A DNA stretch of 36,815 nucleotides from Cupriavidus basilensis (GCF_000876015.1 NZ_BBQM01000021.1:1-36815), one strand, 5' to 3'. Numbered from the stretch's first letter, positions 1 to 6,890 are shown. Made by a program: numbers and translations. The notes: generated from the sequence alone by a model not told the origin.

Positions 1-404
1 CGGTCGCCCGAGGTCGCGGCGTGGGCGTCGTTGCCCGAGGTCGCGGCTTCTTTGCTGGCCTCGAAAGCAATACGCAGCCATTCCTTGCTGATCCGCGTGA
101 GCGCGCCGGCCATGCCGCCGGTGAACACCACGTTGCCTTCTTCGAACTTTACTTTTTCGCCGTCCAGATCGATGACCTTGGTGCGATCGACCTCGACGAG
201 CTGCCACACTGCATCGTGCGCGCTGCTCAGCAGCCCGTAGTGGCCGATGCCGTCCAGCAGACCGTGCAGTCCCTGGCCGCAGACCGGCTTCGGATTCCAG
301 TCGGGGCACTTCACGGGACCGCTCTCGGGCCACTGGAAGCCGTTGCGCGAAACCCGATTCTTGTCGCTGGTACGAATTACCAGCGCGGTGTTGTTTTTCG
401 CCAT
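1..404 (-). CDS. Partial phage protein with AATSG repeats (left edge)
   Basis: This leftward reading frame starts at the ATG complementary to 402-404, behind a strong AGGAGG ribosome site at about 413-418, and stays open to the window edge, so the C-terminus is missing. The visible 134 residues have a globular N-terminal part with the motif CGQGLHGLLDG and the stretch VWQLVEVD. A repeat then begins, EAATSGNDAHAATSGD, and continues off the edge. Phage proteins with tandem AATSG units after a similar N-terminal domain are known, with no settled function that I can name. It is the last visible gene of the leftward early operon. The DNA repeat unit is visible at 6-20 and 33-47. Confidence 0.75.
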   Translation of the reverse strand, partial: MAKNNTALVIRTSDKNRVSRNGFQWPESGPVKCPDWNPKPVCGQGLHGLLDGIGHYGLLSSAHDAVWQLVEVDRTKVIDLDGEKVKFEEGNVVFTGGMAGALTRISKEWLRIAFEASKEAATSGNDAHAATSGD

Positions 405-433
405 CGTGGTGTCCTCCTAGGTGGGTTTCGTGG

Positions 434-916
434 TCAGGCCAGCGCGTCCTCGGGATTCACTTCGCCGTCGATGACCTTGTTGACGAAGACCAGGAACTCC
501 GGCCACTGCTCCTTGCTGAGCTCGGTGGCCTTGGTCACGCCGAAGCGGGAGAGCGTGGCGATAGTCGCTTCACGGCCCTTGTCCTTCGACAGCAACAGCA
601 CGCGCGGCTTGATGTCCTTCTCGTAGTCCAGCGCCGGCGCGGCGTCGGGCTTCGGTTCGCCGGAAGATTTCGACGTGGTCGACGCAGACGCTTGCGACGA
701 CTTCGGGGTCGTAGCCGAGCCGGAGTCCTGCGCGTTTCCCGCGGGCGTCGGTGCTGCTGCTGCGGTGACGGGCATGTCCTGGCCGGCCAGGTACTGCGCG
801 GCGGCGAGCGCGTCCTGCAGGCTCGCGGCGGTGGCGTTGAAGGTGGCTTCCGAACCGTCGCTGAAGACACGACGGACGTGCACGGCAACTTCCTTGATGT
901 TGGGAACTGCGGACAT
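434..916 (-). CDS. Hypothetical leftward early phage protein, 160 aa
   Basis: It has a good AGGAG ribosome site 8 nt before the ATG. Residues 1-48 form a compact domain (VHVRRVFSDGSEATF, then ALAAAQYLAGQD). A linker of about 45 residues rich in Ala, Ser, Thr and Pro follows. The last 65 residues contain ALDYEKDIKPRVL and a short helical module (GREATIATLSRFGV, then ELSKEQWPEFL). That helical module resembles one seen at the end of many small phage recombination- or replication-region proteins, but I cannot assign a function. It lies between two other leftward genes, probably in one transcript from the promoter at 1178-1205. Confidence 0.8.
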   Translation of the reverse strand: MSAVPNIKEVAVHVRRVFSDGSEATFNATAASLQDALAAAQYLAGQDMPVTAAAAPTPAGNAQDSGSATTPKSSQASASTTSKSSGEPKPDAAPALDYEKDIKPRVLLLSKDKGREATIATLSRFGVTKATELSKEQWPEFLVFVNKVIDGEVNPEDALA

Positions 917-947
917 GGGTAGTTCTCCTTGTCGGGATGTGGGAGGG

Positions 948-1130
948 TTACTGCGGGGTATCGGGGTGGGTCAGCACGAAGGCTTCGAACTGCGCGTCGT
1001 CCAGATCGGTGACGTCGGTCCAGTCGGGGTAGCACTGGCGCAGCACCACGGCGGGCAGCCAGCGGTAGTCGGTGCGCGCAGGATTCGCGCAGTAGCGGAA
1101 TCCCTCGGCCTGAAGGGTGGTGGTGCTCAT
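948..1130 (-). CDS. Hypothetical small phage protein, 60 aa
   Basis: This is the first gene after the leftward early promoter. I chose the ATG at 1130, which gives 60 residues starting MSTTTLQAEG. A GGGGCAGGA stretch lies just upstream, though its spacing is short. An upstream in-frame ATG at 1172 would add 14 residues but has no ribosome site and lies only about 6 nt from the -10 box. The protein is acidic and Trp/Tyr-rich (YRWLPAVVL, CYPDWTDVTDLDDAQFEAFV). No family was recognised. Confidence 0.65.
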   Translation of the reverse strand: MSTTTLQAEGFRYCANPARTDYRWLPAVVLRQCYPDWTDVTDLDDAQFEAFVLTHPDTPQ

Positions 1131-1153
1131 CGTCCTGCCCCGTGCGGTTCGTT

Positions 1154-1190
1154 GTGTAGTATTGCTTGACATGACGGAGTGTAGCGAAAC
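1154..1190 (+). promoter_or_regulatory. Putative repressor operators at PL
   Basis: Two copies of a motif lie 25 nt apart: GTGTAGTATTGCTT (1154-1167) and GTGTAGCGAAAC (1179-1190). The first matches 12 of 14 bases of GTGTAGCGTTGCTT at 2535-2548 in the cI/YdaS promoter region. Position and recurrence suggest an operator; which regulator binds is inferred. Confidence 0.5.
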
Positions 1191-1205
1191 TATCGCTTAT
1201 GTCAA
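1178..1205 (-). promoter_or_regulatory. Leftward early promoter (PL-like)
   Basis: On the minus strand there is a perfect -35 TTGACA (1200-1205), a 16-nt spacer and a -10 TACACT (1178-1183). It would drive the three leftward genes at 1-1130. A GTGTAGCGAAAC motif (1179-1190, plus strand) covers the -10 and part of the spacer, and a second copy (1154-1167) lies just downstream. This fits repression by the prophage regulator. The -35 belongs to a 9-bp inverted repeat (GCTTGACAT at 1164-1172, ATGTCAAGC at 1199-1207), so TTGACA occurs on both strands. Confidence 0.7.
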
Positions 1206-1225
1206 GCATGACTTCACAACAAGGG

Positions 1226-1252
1226 CAAGAAAAAGCCCGCTCGGGGCGGGCT
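1226..1252 (-). terminator. Rho-independent terminator after the lipoprotein gene
   Basis: On the minus strand a 7-bp stem AGCCCGC/GCGGGCT (1246-1252 with 1234-1240) and a 5-nt loop are followed by TTTTTCTTG (1225-1233). It lies 29 nt after the lipoprotein stop codon and about 20 nt before the PL -35 box. It would separate the lysogenic cI-lipoprotein transcript from the early leftward operon. Confidence 0.85.
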
Positions 1253-1280
1253 GTGCTGCGGGAGTTACAAAACCGCTATC

Positions 1281-1838
1281 TTATTCTGCTGTTTCTTGCG
1301 GGGGTTCGCTGCCACCGTAGAGGATAGCAACGTAGTCCCGGAGCGGTTTCGCCAGCAGACTTTCTGGCGAAGTCGAGGTGAACGACGCAATGCGGCTGCG
1401 CGCGACGATCGATCGCGAACTGATTCGTTTTTCTGAGCCTGTCTCGTAGACCGCGATATCGACAGCCATACGGCTAGGGCGCCCGGACCATTCGGTAGCC
1501 CGTTGCTCCCACTGCACGACCACTGGGACCACCGTGTAGCGGGCGCCTACTTTTCGGGCAGATTCGAACGCAACACTGCGATTCTCGACGCGTTCGCCGA
1601 CATCCACGCCGGCGGCTTTCTTGGAGAGCTCGCGAGCCAGCGTGCTGGCCACTAGGCGCCCGCTTCCGCCATACTCTTTCGAGCCGTAAGAGCCATCTGC
1701 GGGGACCGCCACATACACGGAACCCGCAGAATCTAGCGGCCTGACTGTAGATTGCGCATCTGTCGAGAAAGATTTGTAACTTGCGGTACAACCCGTCGCT
1801 AATAACAAAGTAGCGCTGAGGACCATTATTGTTTTCAT
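1281..1838 (-). CDS. Prophage lipoprotein, DUF4823-like (probable moron)
   Basis: The protein has 185 residues from the ATG at 1838, with GGGAGA 10 nt upstream. An ATG 11 codons earlier lies inside the cI coding end and was not chosen. It has a lipoprotein signal peptide (MKTIMVLSATLLLATGC, Cys17 in a lipobox). The mature part resembles DUF4823 lipoproteins of unknown role (VYVAVPADGSYGSKEYGGSG, then ARKVGARYTVVPVVVQWE). It lies 17 nt after the cI stop on the same strand and is followed by its own terminator, so it should be expressed with cI in the lysogen. That is the usual arrangement of a lysogenic-conversion gene. The envelope location follows from the lipobox; any effect on the host is inference. 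Confidence 0.8.
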   Translation of the reverse strand: MKTIMVLSATLLLATGCTASYKSFSTDAQSTVRPLDSAGSVYVAVPADGSYGSKEYGGSGRLVASTLARELSKKAAGVDVGERVENRSVAFESARKVGARYTVVPVVVQWEQRATEWSGRPSRMAVDIAVYETGSEKRISSRSIVARSRIASFTSTSPESLLAKPLRDYVAILYGGSEPPQETAE

Positions 1839-1855
1839 GATGGATATCTCCCTGT

Positions 1856-2509
1856 CTATTCCGGCACCCACTTTCCGATGATTACGCCGATTATAGTGTC
1901 CTCGTCCTTAAGTTGCTCTATCCCATCCGGCCACTTTTTGTTGAGCGCCTGGATCATGCGTTTATCGTTTTCAACCAGTAACTGTCGAAAAAGTGTTTCT
2001 CCCGTGTTTTCCTTGTGAACGAGAACCATGCTTCCGCTCGCTGCTGTGTGCGCGGGGTCGACTGCTATGAAGTCGCCTTGGCTGTAGGATTTTGATCCGG
2101 TTGGGTCGTACATGCTTTGCCCAGGCACGATAGTAATGAATGCGTCCGGGCTGTGCGCAAAGGGGCATGGGATGCGTTCGATAACGCATCGCTCCTTTTC
2201 TTCTTCCGTCATCTTTTCCCTCCACTTGGCGGCCTCTCCGATGTCAATCAAAGGGAGGCCGAGCTTTCGATGTACAGGGAGATGAGGGCTCGTTTCTATG
2301 CTACTGCTGGCTGGGTTGCCATTAAGCAGATAGTCCAGAGTGGTGCCGAAGAGCTTGGCCAAACGGGAAAGTTTATCTTGATCAGGGCGCGTATCGCCCC
2401 GTTCCCACGAGCCTACAGCGCTTCGTGTGATGCCGAAAACGTCTCCAACTTGCTGGAGCGTCATTTTGTTCTTGAGGCGTAGAGCCCGGATTTGGTGGCC
2501 GACATTCAT
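1856..2509 (-). CDS. CI-like repressor, XRE HTH plus S24 peptidase-like domain
   Basis: The 217-residue protein has an N-terminal HTH_3/XRE domain (about residues 5-62: MTLQQVGDVFGITRSAVGSWERGDTRP split over two helices) and a C-terminal S24/LexA-like domain (about 85-215). The nucleophile Ser132 is in GQSM. The usual catalytic Lys position is Arg175 (ETLFRQL), and the usual Ala-Gly cleavage pair seems to be Ala-Ala (GEAAKW, residues 91-96). It therefore keeps a dimerisation fold but may not self-cleave. No clear ribosome site precedes the ATG. It is divergent from the YdaS-like gene across an 83-bp operator region, the usual layout of a phage immunity switch. Confidence 0.92.
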   Translation of the reverse strand: MNVGHQIRALRLKNKMTLQQVGDVFGITRSAVGSWERGDTRPDQDKLSRLAKLFGTTLDYLLNGNPASSSIETSPHLPVHRKLGLPLIDIGEAAKWREKMTEEEKERCVIERIPCPFAHSPDAFITIVPGQSMYDPTGSKSYSQGDFIAVDPAHTAASGSMVLVHKENTGETLFRQLLVENDKRMIQALNKKWPDGIEQLKDEDTIIGVIIGKWVPE

Positions 2510-2528
2510 GGTAAGGGTAACTTAACAC

Positions 2529-2592
2529 TTGTTTGTGTAGCGTTGCTTCTATATTCTGTGTAGCATTACTTTACTTTAAGGAGATGCTACAC
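2529..2592 (+). promoter_or_regulatory. Rightward early promoter (PR-like) with three operator motifs
   Basis: A weak -35 TTGTTT (2529-2534), a 15-nt spacer and a -10 TATATT (2550-2555) precede the YdaS-like gene. GTGTAGCGTTGCTT (2535-2548) fills the spacer and GTGTAGCATTACTT (2558-2571) lies 23 nt on. An inverted copy ATGCTACAC (2584-2592) abuts the start codon. Tandem operators over the promoter between divergent regulator genes are typical of a lysis-lysogeny switch. The exact -35 is uncertain because the spacer is short. Confidence 0.6.
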
Positions 2593-2853
2593 ATGAGAAC
2601 CAACGTTCACTCCGATGAGCTGCGGCGCGCTATCGATGAGGTCGGCGGCGCCGTTGCGGTCGCCACTCTGCTTGATGTCTCGCGGCATGCCGTCTACGAC
2701 TACATCCGCCGTGGGCGCGTGCCCCCCGAGCACTGCCCAACGATCGAGCGCTACACCTCCGGCCGTGTTCGATGCGAACGGCTCAATCCGTCCGTCGACT
2801 GGGCCTACCTCCGCGCCCACGCCGCCCCGGTCATGCCCGAGCAGGAGGGCTGA
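2593..2853 (+). CDS. YdaS/Cro-like HTH regulator
   Basis: The 86-residue protein starts at the ATG at 2593, 9 nt after AAGGAG (2578-2583). An upstream ATG at 2584 overlaps that ribosome site and was rejected. The sequence matches the YdaS antitoxin/Cro family closely: RRAIDEVGGAVAVATLLDVS (first helices), VYDYIRRGRVPPEHCPTIE (recognition helix and conserved turn), and the end VDWAYLR. It occupies the cro position, divergent from cI and first in the rightward early operon. It probably represses early or cI transcription; Cro function is inferred from position and family. Confidence 0.88.
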   Translation: MRTNVHSDELRRAIDEVGGAVAVATLLDVSRHAVYDYIRRGRVPPEHCPTIERYTSGRVRCERLNPSVDWAYLRAHAAPVMPEQEG

Positions 2854-2856
2854 GCC

Positions 2857-3537
2857 ATGTCACGTCATGTATGGGACCCCCACGAAATCGAAGTGGTACA
2901 GCTTTTCTATGCCGACTCGCGGACCGAGGACATCGCTCGGGCTCTCGCGATCCCGGTGAATACCGTCTACCGGCTGGCAGCCAGGCTGGGGTTGCGCAAG
3001 ACGGAAGCCTATCTGGCCAGTCCGGCTGCGGCTCGCCTGGATGGTACCCGTGGCTCGGCATGCCGCTTTCTGCCGGGTCAGGAGGCCTGGAACAAAGGTT
3101 TGAAAGGCAGCACCGGCAAGCATCCGAACTGCCGGCGCGCCCAGTTCAAGAAAGGACGCACCCCAGAAGAGTCCCACAACTATGTGCCGATCGGTAGCGA
3201 GAAGATCACCAAGGACGGCTATCTCGAGCGCAAGGTGACGGACGACCAGAACATCGTTCCGGCGCGCCGTTGGGTGGTAGTGCATAGGCTGGTCTGGGAA
3301 GCCGCGCACGGTCCTGTTCCTGCCGGCCACGCAATCGCGTTCCTGCCAGGAAGGCATACGACGGATGCAGCGCTCATCACGCTCGATGCGCTCGAGCTCG
3401 TCAGTCGCGCCGAGCTGGCGCGCCGCAACCATCCCCGCAATAAGTCCCCCGAGCTCGCCAAGCTGGTGCAGCTCAAAGGCGCGATTACACGCCAGGTCAA
3501 CCGTATCGTTCGCGAGGCAAAGGAAAAGCAATCATGA
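2857..3537 (+). CDS. HTH plus HNH endonuclease-like early protein
   Basis: The 226-residue protein starts 3 nt after the YdaS-like gene, with GAGG before the ATG. Residues 1-50 form a helix-turn-helix (WDPHEIEVVQLFYAD, then IARALAIPVNTVYRLAARLG). Residues about 100-190 resemble phage HNH_3-type proteins (VHRLVWEAAHGPVPAGHAI, then FLPGRHTTDAALITLDALEL). The His residues of VHRL and GRHTTD are candidate metal or catalytic ligands. Proteins of this type are common in early regions of betaproteobacterial and pseudomonad prophages. DNA cleavage is inferred from the family, and the gene could instead act mainly as a DNA-binding protein. Confidence 0.75.
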   Translation: MSRHVWDPHEIEVVQLFYADSRTEDIARALAIPVNTVYRLAARLGLRKTEAYLASPAAARLDGTRGSACRFLPGQEAWNKGLKGSTGKHPNCRRAQFKKGRTPEESHNYVPIGSEKITKDGYLERKVTDDQNIVPARRWVVVHRLVWEAAHGPVPAGHAIAFLPGRHTTDAALITLDALELVSRAELARRNHPRNKSPELAKLVQLKGAITRQVNRIVREAKEKQS

Positions 3538-3803
3538 GCTCCAACAACATCACCACGGTGCGCCAGCACCTTCTCGACACCCTGGCCGACCTGCGCAACC
3601 GCGAAACCCCCATGGATATCGACCGGGCTCGTGCCGTGGCCGATGTCGCCCGTGTCCTGGTCGACAGTGCCAAGGTGGAGGTCGACTACCTGAAGGCGAC
3701 CGGTGCCAATGTCGCCGATTTCTTCGAAGGCGAAAAACCCGCAGAAGATCAAACCAAGCTGCCGGCGGGGATCACCGGCGTGACGCGTCACCTCATTCGG
3801 TGA
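3534..3803 (+). CDS. Conserved small phage protein, 89 aa
   Basis: It starts inside the stop of the HNH gene (ATGA overlap at 3534-3537), which indicates translational coupling. The conserved-looking core is VRQHLLDTLADLRNRE, PMDIDRARAVADVA and VLVDSAKVEVDYLKATG. It is predicted to be all-helical, with an acidic tail. Similar proteins are common in prophage early regions beside replication genes, without a known function. It lies directly before the primase-helicase. Confidence 0.8.
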   Translation: MSSNNITTVRQHLLDTLADLRNRETPMDIDRARAVADVARVLVDSAKVEVDYLKATGANVADFFEGEKPAEDQTKLPAGITGVTRHLIR

Positions 3804-3817
3804 TAGGCCGTGAACCG

Positions 3818-6487
3818 ATGACCATCTCCCTTACCCGCCTGACCAACGACCGCGCGCAGCTCACCAAAGTCTTCTCGCTCGACGCCGACGGCCGCGTGGT
3901 CAAGCACACCAAGGCTTTCCTCGCGCACGGCGAGGTCGAGCGCATCGAGGTGGCGGACCTCCACGGCTTCGCCGCGCTGCTGCAGTCCCTCAAGCACAAC
4001 CAGGCGCTGGCCTACGGCCTGACCGTCAAGCCGCGCGCCACGGTCGTGACCAAAGACGTGATGCACGAGCACCCCGGCGCCATCGCGCGCAGCCGGGACT
4101 ACTTCTCGTTCGCCGCGGGCCCGGCCATGTTCATGTGCGACCACGACGCGGATCACGCTTCCGACCCGCTCAACAGCGCCGACGCGCTGCGCGACGCGCT
4201 CATCAAGGCGTGTCCGGCGCTGTCCGGCGCGCCGATGCTGTGGTGCGCCAGCAGTTCGTCGTTCATCGAGCGCAGCGACGGCGGCGCACCGGTGACAGGG
4301 CTGCGCGGCCAGCGCATGTACATCCCGTTCCTGCAGGGCACCGATATCGAGCGCGCGGGCGCCGCGCTCTACGCCTACACGTGGCTGGCCGGCTACGGCC
4401 ACTACCTGGTGTCGAAGAACGGCCGGCTGCTCGACCGCTCGATCATAGACGGCTCGGTCTACCAGCCCGAGCGCATCGACTTCGCCGCCGGTGCCATGTG
4501 CCACCCGCCCCTGGTGCAGCGCCGGCCGGACCCGAAGATCTGGAACGGTGGCGCCGAGGCGTTCGACTCCCGGCTCATCCCCGACCTCGATGCGCAGCAG
4601 CGCATCCAGCTGGCCGAGATGCAGGCCGCGGCGCGCGCGCGCGTCAGGCCCGAAGCAGACCGCGTGCGCGCGGCCTACATCGAGGACGAGGCCCAGGGGC
4701 TGGCCGTCACCCAGGACATCGATATCGACCGCGCGCGGGAGATCGTGCGCGCGGCCCTGGAAGACGAGACGCTCTACGCCGAGTTTGTGCTCATGCCCGA
4801 GGAAGGCCGGCCCGTGACCGTGGGCGAGGTGCTGGACAACCCGGCCCGCTGGCACAACAAGCGCTTCGCGGACCCCTGCGAGCCGGGCTACCGCAACGAC
4901 CGGCGCGTGGCCTGGCTCAACCTGCGCAGCGGCGGGCGACCGTACCTGTGGAGCTGGGCGCATGGCGGCATCCGCTATGACCTGGTGCGCCAGCCGCGGT
5001 TGCTCAAGCTGCAGGCGGGCGAGATGTCGCGGCTCGCCGACGACTCGCTCGACATCCTGCGCGCGCAGGGCGAGGTGTTCGACTTCGGCGACGGCGCCAT
5101 CGCGCGGGTGGCCGAGGGCCGGGTGCACATCGCCACGCCCACCTGGATACTGGACTACCTGGGCCGCGTCATCCGCTTCGAGCGCTTCGACGGCCGCGCC
5201 AAGGACTGGGTGCCGGCCGACGCGCCCGAGAAACTGGCCAAGTTCATCTGCGACCGCACCGGCGAGCGCGGCCTGCCCAAGCTGACCGCGGTCATCACGG
5301 CGCCCACGCTGCGCCCGGACGGCACGGCGCTGGACATGCCGGGCTACGACGAGGCCACGGGCCTGCTGTTCCTGTCCGAGGAACGTGACCCGCTGCGCGT
5401 GCCGGTGGCGCCGACCTTCGGCCAGGTGCAGGAGGCCTTCGCCGAGCTGTGGGCCCCGTTCGCCATGTTCCCGTTCGCCGACGACGAGTCGCGCGGCGTC
5501 ATGCTGGCCGCGCTCCTGACGGCGGTGCTGCGCCGTGCGATCCCGACCGCGCCGGGTTTTGCCTTCGACGCGCCGGCGGCCGGCACCGGCAAGACCAAGC
5601 TAGCGCAGTGCGTGGCCGTGCTGGGCGGCAACAGCGCCGCCGTGTACGCGCCGCCGCGCGACGAGCCCGAGGCCTCCAAGGCGCTGTTCTCGCTGCTGCT
5701 GGGCGGCGCGGGCTGCGTGATCTGGGACAACCTGGTGCGCCCGCTCGAGGGCGCCGTGCTCAACGCCTTCCTGACCGCGGCCGAGTTCAGCGACCGCGTG
5801 CTGGGGGCCAGCAGCAACAAGACGGTGCCCAACCGCGCCATGTTCATCGCCAGCGGCAACAACCTGACCGTGCGCGGTGACGCGTGCCGGCGCATCCTGC
5901 GCTGCCGCATCGACGCGGCCAGCGAGACGCCGTTCCTGCGCTCGTTCCCGTTCGACCCCCTGGTCAAGGTGCGCGACAGCCGCCAGGTGCTGGTGCGGGC
6001 CGCGCTCACGGTCCTGCGGGGCTACCAGACCCTGGGCGTGCCGATGGGCGAGGGAGAGCTGGCCTCGTTCGAGGTGTGGGACCAGCTGGTGCGCCAGTGC
6101 GTGGTGTGGTGCGCCGACATGGGCGTCGGCGGCGCGGTGGGGCTCAAGGACCCGGCGGCGTCCACCCTGCGCGCGGCGGACGAGAACCCGGAGAAAGTGC
6201 TGCTGGGGCGGGTGATGGAAGCGTGGCTTGGGGTGTTCGGGGACCGGGCGGTGACGGCGGCGGAGGCGCTGCGCGGGGAGACGGACAGCCTTGAGGAATC
6301 GCCAGCACGCGAAAAATTGCGGGAAGCGGTAGAGGAACTATCGGACGGAGACCGCAATTTTTCCGCACGTAGGCTTGGAACCTACATCAGCAAACATCGT
6401 GACGAGATCGTTAATTCGCAATTTTTTGCAGGTTCGCTAGACACCGACAAAAAAATCATGAAATGGAGGGTTGAAACTGCGGGGTGA
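3818..6487 (+). CDS. Primase-helicase (AEP-like N-terminus plus SF3/D5-like helicase)
   Basis: The 889-residue protein starts at the ATG at 3818; the frame is open further upstream but only through sequence coding for the two preceding genes. Residues about 60-260 look like an archaeo-eukaryotic primase domain, with Asp-His-Asp at 108-110 (FMCDHDAD) and a later conserved stretch around DRSIIDGSVYQPERIDFA. Residues about 540-770 form a P-loop helicase domain, with Walker A GTGKTK (Lys592) and a Walker B-like CVIWDNL near 632-638. It probably unwinds and primes phage DNA at the origin. The last about 60 codons (from about 6300) are clearly lower in GC than the rest and contain CGCAATTTTT-type motifs, as if this end overlaps a replication site. 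Confidence 0.85.
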   Translation: MTISLTRLTNDRAQLTKVFSLDADGRVVKHTKAFLAHGEVERIEVADLHGFAALLQSLKHNQALAYGLTVKPRATVVTKDVMHEHPGAIARSRDYFSFAAGPAMFMCDHDADHASDPLNSADALRDALIKACPALSGAPMLWCASSSSFIERSDGGAPVTGLRGQRMYIPFLQGTDIERAGAALYAYTWLAGYGHYLVSKNGRLLDRSIIDGSVYQPERIDFAAGAMCHPPLVQRRPDPKIWNGGAEAFDSRLIPDLDAQQRIQLAEMQAAARARVRPEADRVRAAYIEDEAQGLAVTQDIDIDRAREIVRAALEDETLYAEFVLMPEEGRPVTVGEVLDNPARWHNKRFADPCEPGYRNDRRVAWLNLRSGGRPYLWSWAHGGIRYDLVRQPRLLKLQAGEMSRLADDSLDILRAQGEVFDFGDGAIARVAEGRVHIATPTWILDYLGRVIRFERFDGRAKDWVPADAPEKLAKFICDRTGERGLPKLTAVITAPTLRPDGTALDMPGYDEATGLLFLSEERDPLRVPVAPTFGQVQEAFAELWAPFAMFPFADDESRGVMLAALLTAVLRRAIPTAPGFAFDAPAAGTGKTKLAQCVAVLGGNSAAVYAPPRDEPEASKALFSLLLGGAGCVIWDNLVRPLEGAVLNAFLTAAEFSDRVLGASSNKTVPNRAMFIASGNNLTVRGDACRRILRCRIDAASETPFLRSFPFDPLVKVRDSRQVLVRAALTVLRGYQTLGVPMGEGELASFEVWDQLVRQCVVWCADMGVGGAVGLKDPAASTLRAADENPEKVLLGRVMEAWLGVFGDRAVTAAEALRGETDSLEESPAREKLREAVEELSDGDRNFSARRLGTYISKHRDEIVNSQFFAGSLDTDKKIMKWRVETAG

Positions 6488-6640
6488 CGTTCTTTTTCCC
6501 GGGGTCTACGGGGTCTTACGGGTATGTTTTTAGCTGATGTACGGAAACTGTCAGTGTGACAGTTTATATAAATGGACTGAATTCGTACACGTAAGACCCC
6601 GTAGACCCCGGGACACGCTCAATCCGCAATTTCTTGCAGG
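6417..6640. repeat. Direct repeat flanking the inverted-repeat region (two 16-bp copies)
   Basis: CGCAATTTTTTGCAGG (6417-6432) and CGCAATTTCTTGCAGG (6625-6640) differ at one base. The first lies in the end of the primase-helicase gene; the second abuts the ribosome site of the next gene. Shorter related motifs occur at about 6353-6362 and, inverted, at about 6313-6323. The pair brackets the 23-bp inverted repeat. It may be an iteron set or the trace of an old duplication or insertion. Confidence 0.6.
6498..6612. repeat. Perfect 23-bp inverted repeat with nested palindrome (candidate origin or operator)
   Basis: The arms at 6498-6520 and 6590-6612 are perfect reverse complements. Each arm holds two tandem copies of CGGGGTCT (inverted in the right arm), giving four sites in mirror order. 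In the middle, AAACTGTCA (6545-6553) and TGACAGTTT (6557-6565) form a second palindrome with a 3-nt centre, followed by an AT-rich run TATATAAAT (6565-6573). There is no T tract, so it is not a normal terminator. Its place between the replicative helicase gene and the packaging genes suits an origin, an operator for a late switch, or a large RNA hairpin. Confidence 0.7.
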
Positions 6641-6653
6641 AAAGGAGTTCACC

Positions 6654-6890
6654 ATGACCAAGCGCACGGTAGCGGTCAACGATCAGGGCATGCGTATCGG
6701 CGAGGACCATCCACGGGCCAAGCTGACCGACGCCGACGTCGAGCGCATGCTGCAACTTCGCGCTGAGGGGATCGGGTACAAACGCCTGGCCGCGATCTTC
6801 GAGTGCTCGCCGTCCTGCGTGCGCTACATCGTCAAGGGTCTGCGCCGCGGGCAGCCCGCAATGGGGTGGCGTGTCGTCGAGAGCGGGTAG
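6654..6890 (+). CDS. Small HTH protein next to terminase
   Basis: The 78-residue protein starts at the ATG at 6654 behind AAAGGAG (6641-6647). The frame is open upstream, but that part runs through the inverted-repeat region and lacks a ribosome site. The core is AKLTDADVERMLQLRAEGIGY followed by RLAAIFECSPSCVRYIVKG, a resolvase-like helix-turn-helix. Such proteins often precede phage small terminase genes and may regulate late genes or bind packaging DNA. The role is inferred. Confidence 0.8.
   Translation: MTKRTVAVNDQGMRIGEDHPRAKLTDADVERMLQLRAEGIGYKRLAAIFECSPSCVRYIVKGLRRGQPAMGWRVVESG

Noticed and set aside
535..1209. Leftward 224-codon frame overlapping the small early genes
   Set aside because: It is extremely Arg/Pro-rich and out of frame with two genes that have good ribosome sites and plausible composition.
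3365..3817. Upstream extension of the primase-helicase frame
   Set aside because: It overlaps the end of the HNH gene and the whole 89-aa gene in another frame and reads as low-complexity; the ATG at 3818 follows the previous stop by 14 nt.
3788..5128. Leftward 446-codon frame opposite the primase-helicase
   Set aside because: It is antisense to a gene with clear catalytic motifs; composition is dominated by His, Arg, Val and Ala with no domain.
5121..5130. GGGTGCACAT inside the primase-helicase as another motif copy
   Set aside because: It matches only 10 bases, lies inside coding sequence far from a gene junction and diverges immediately after.
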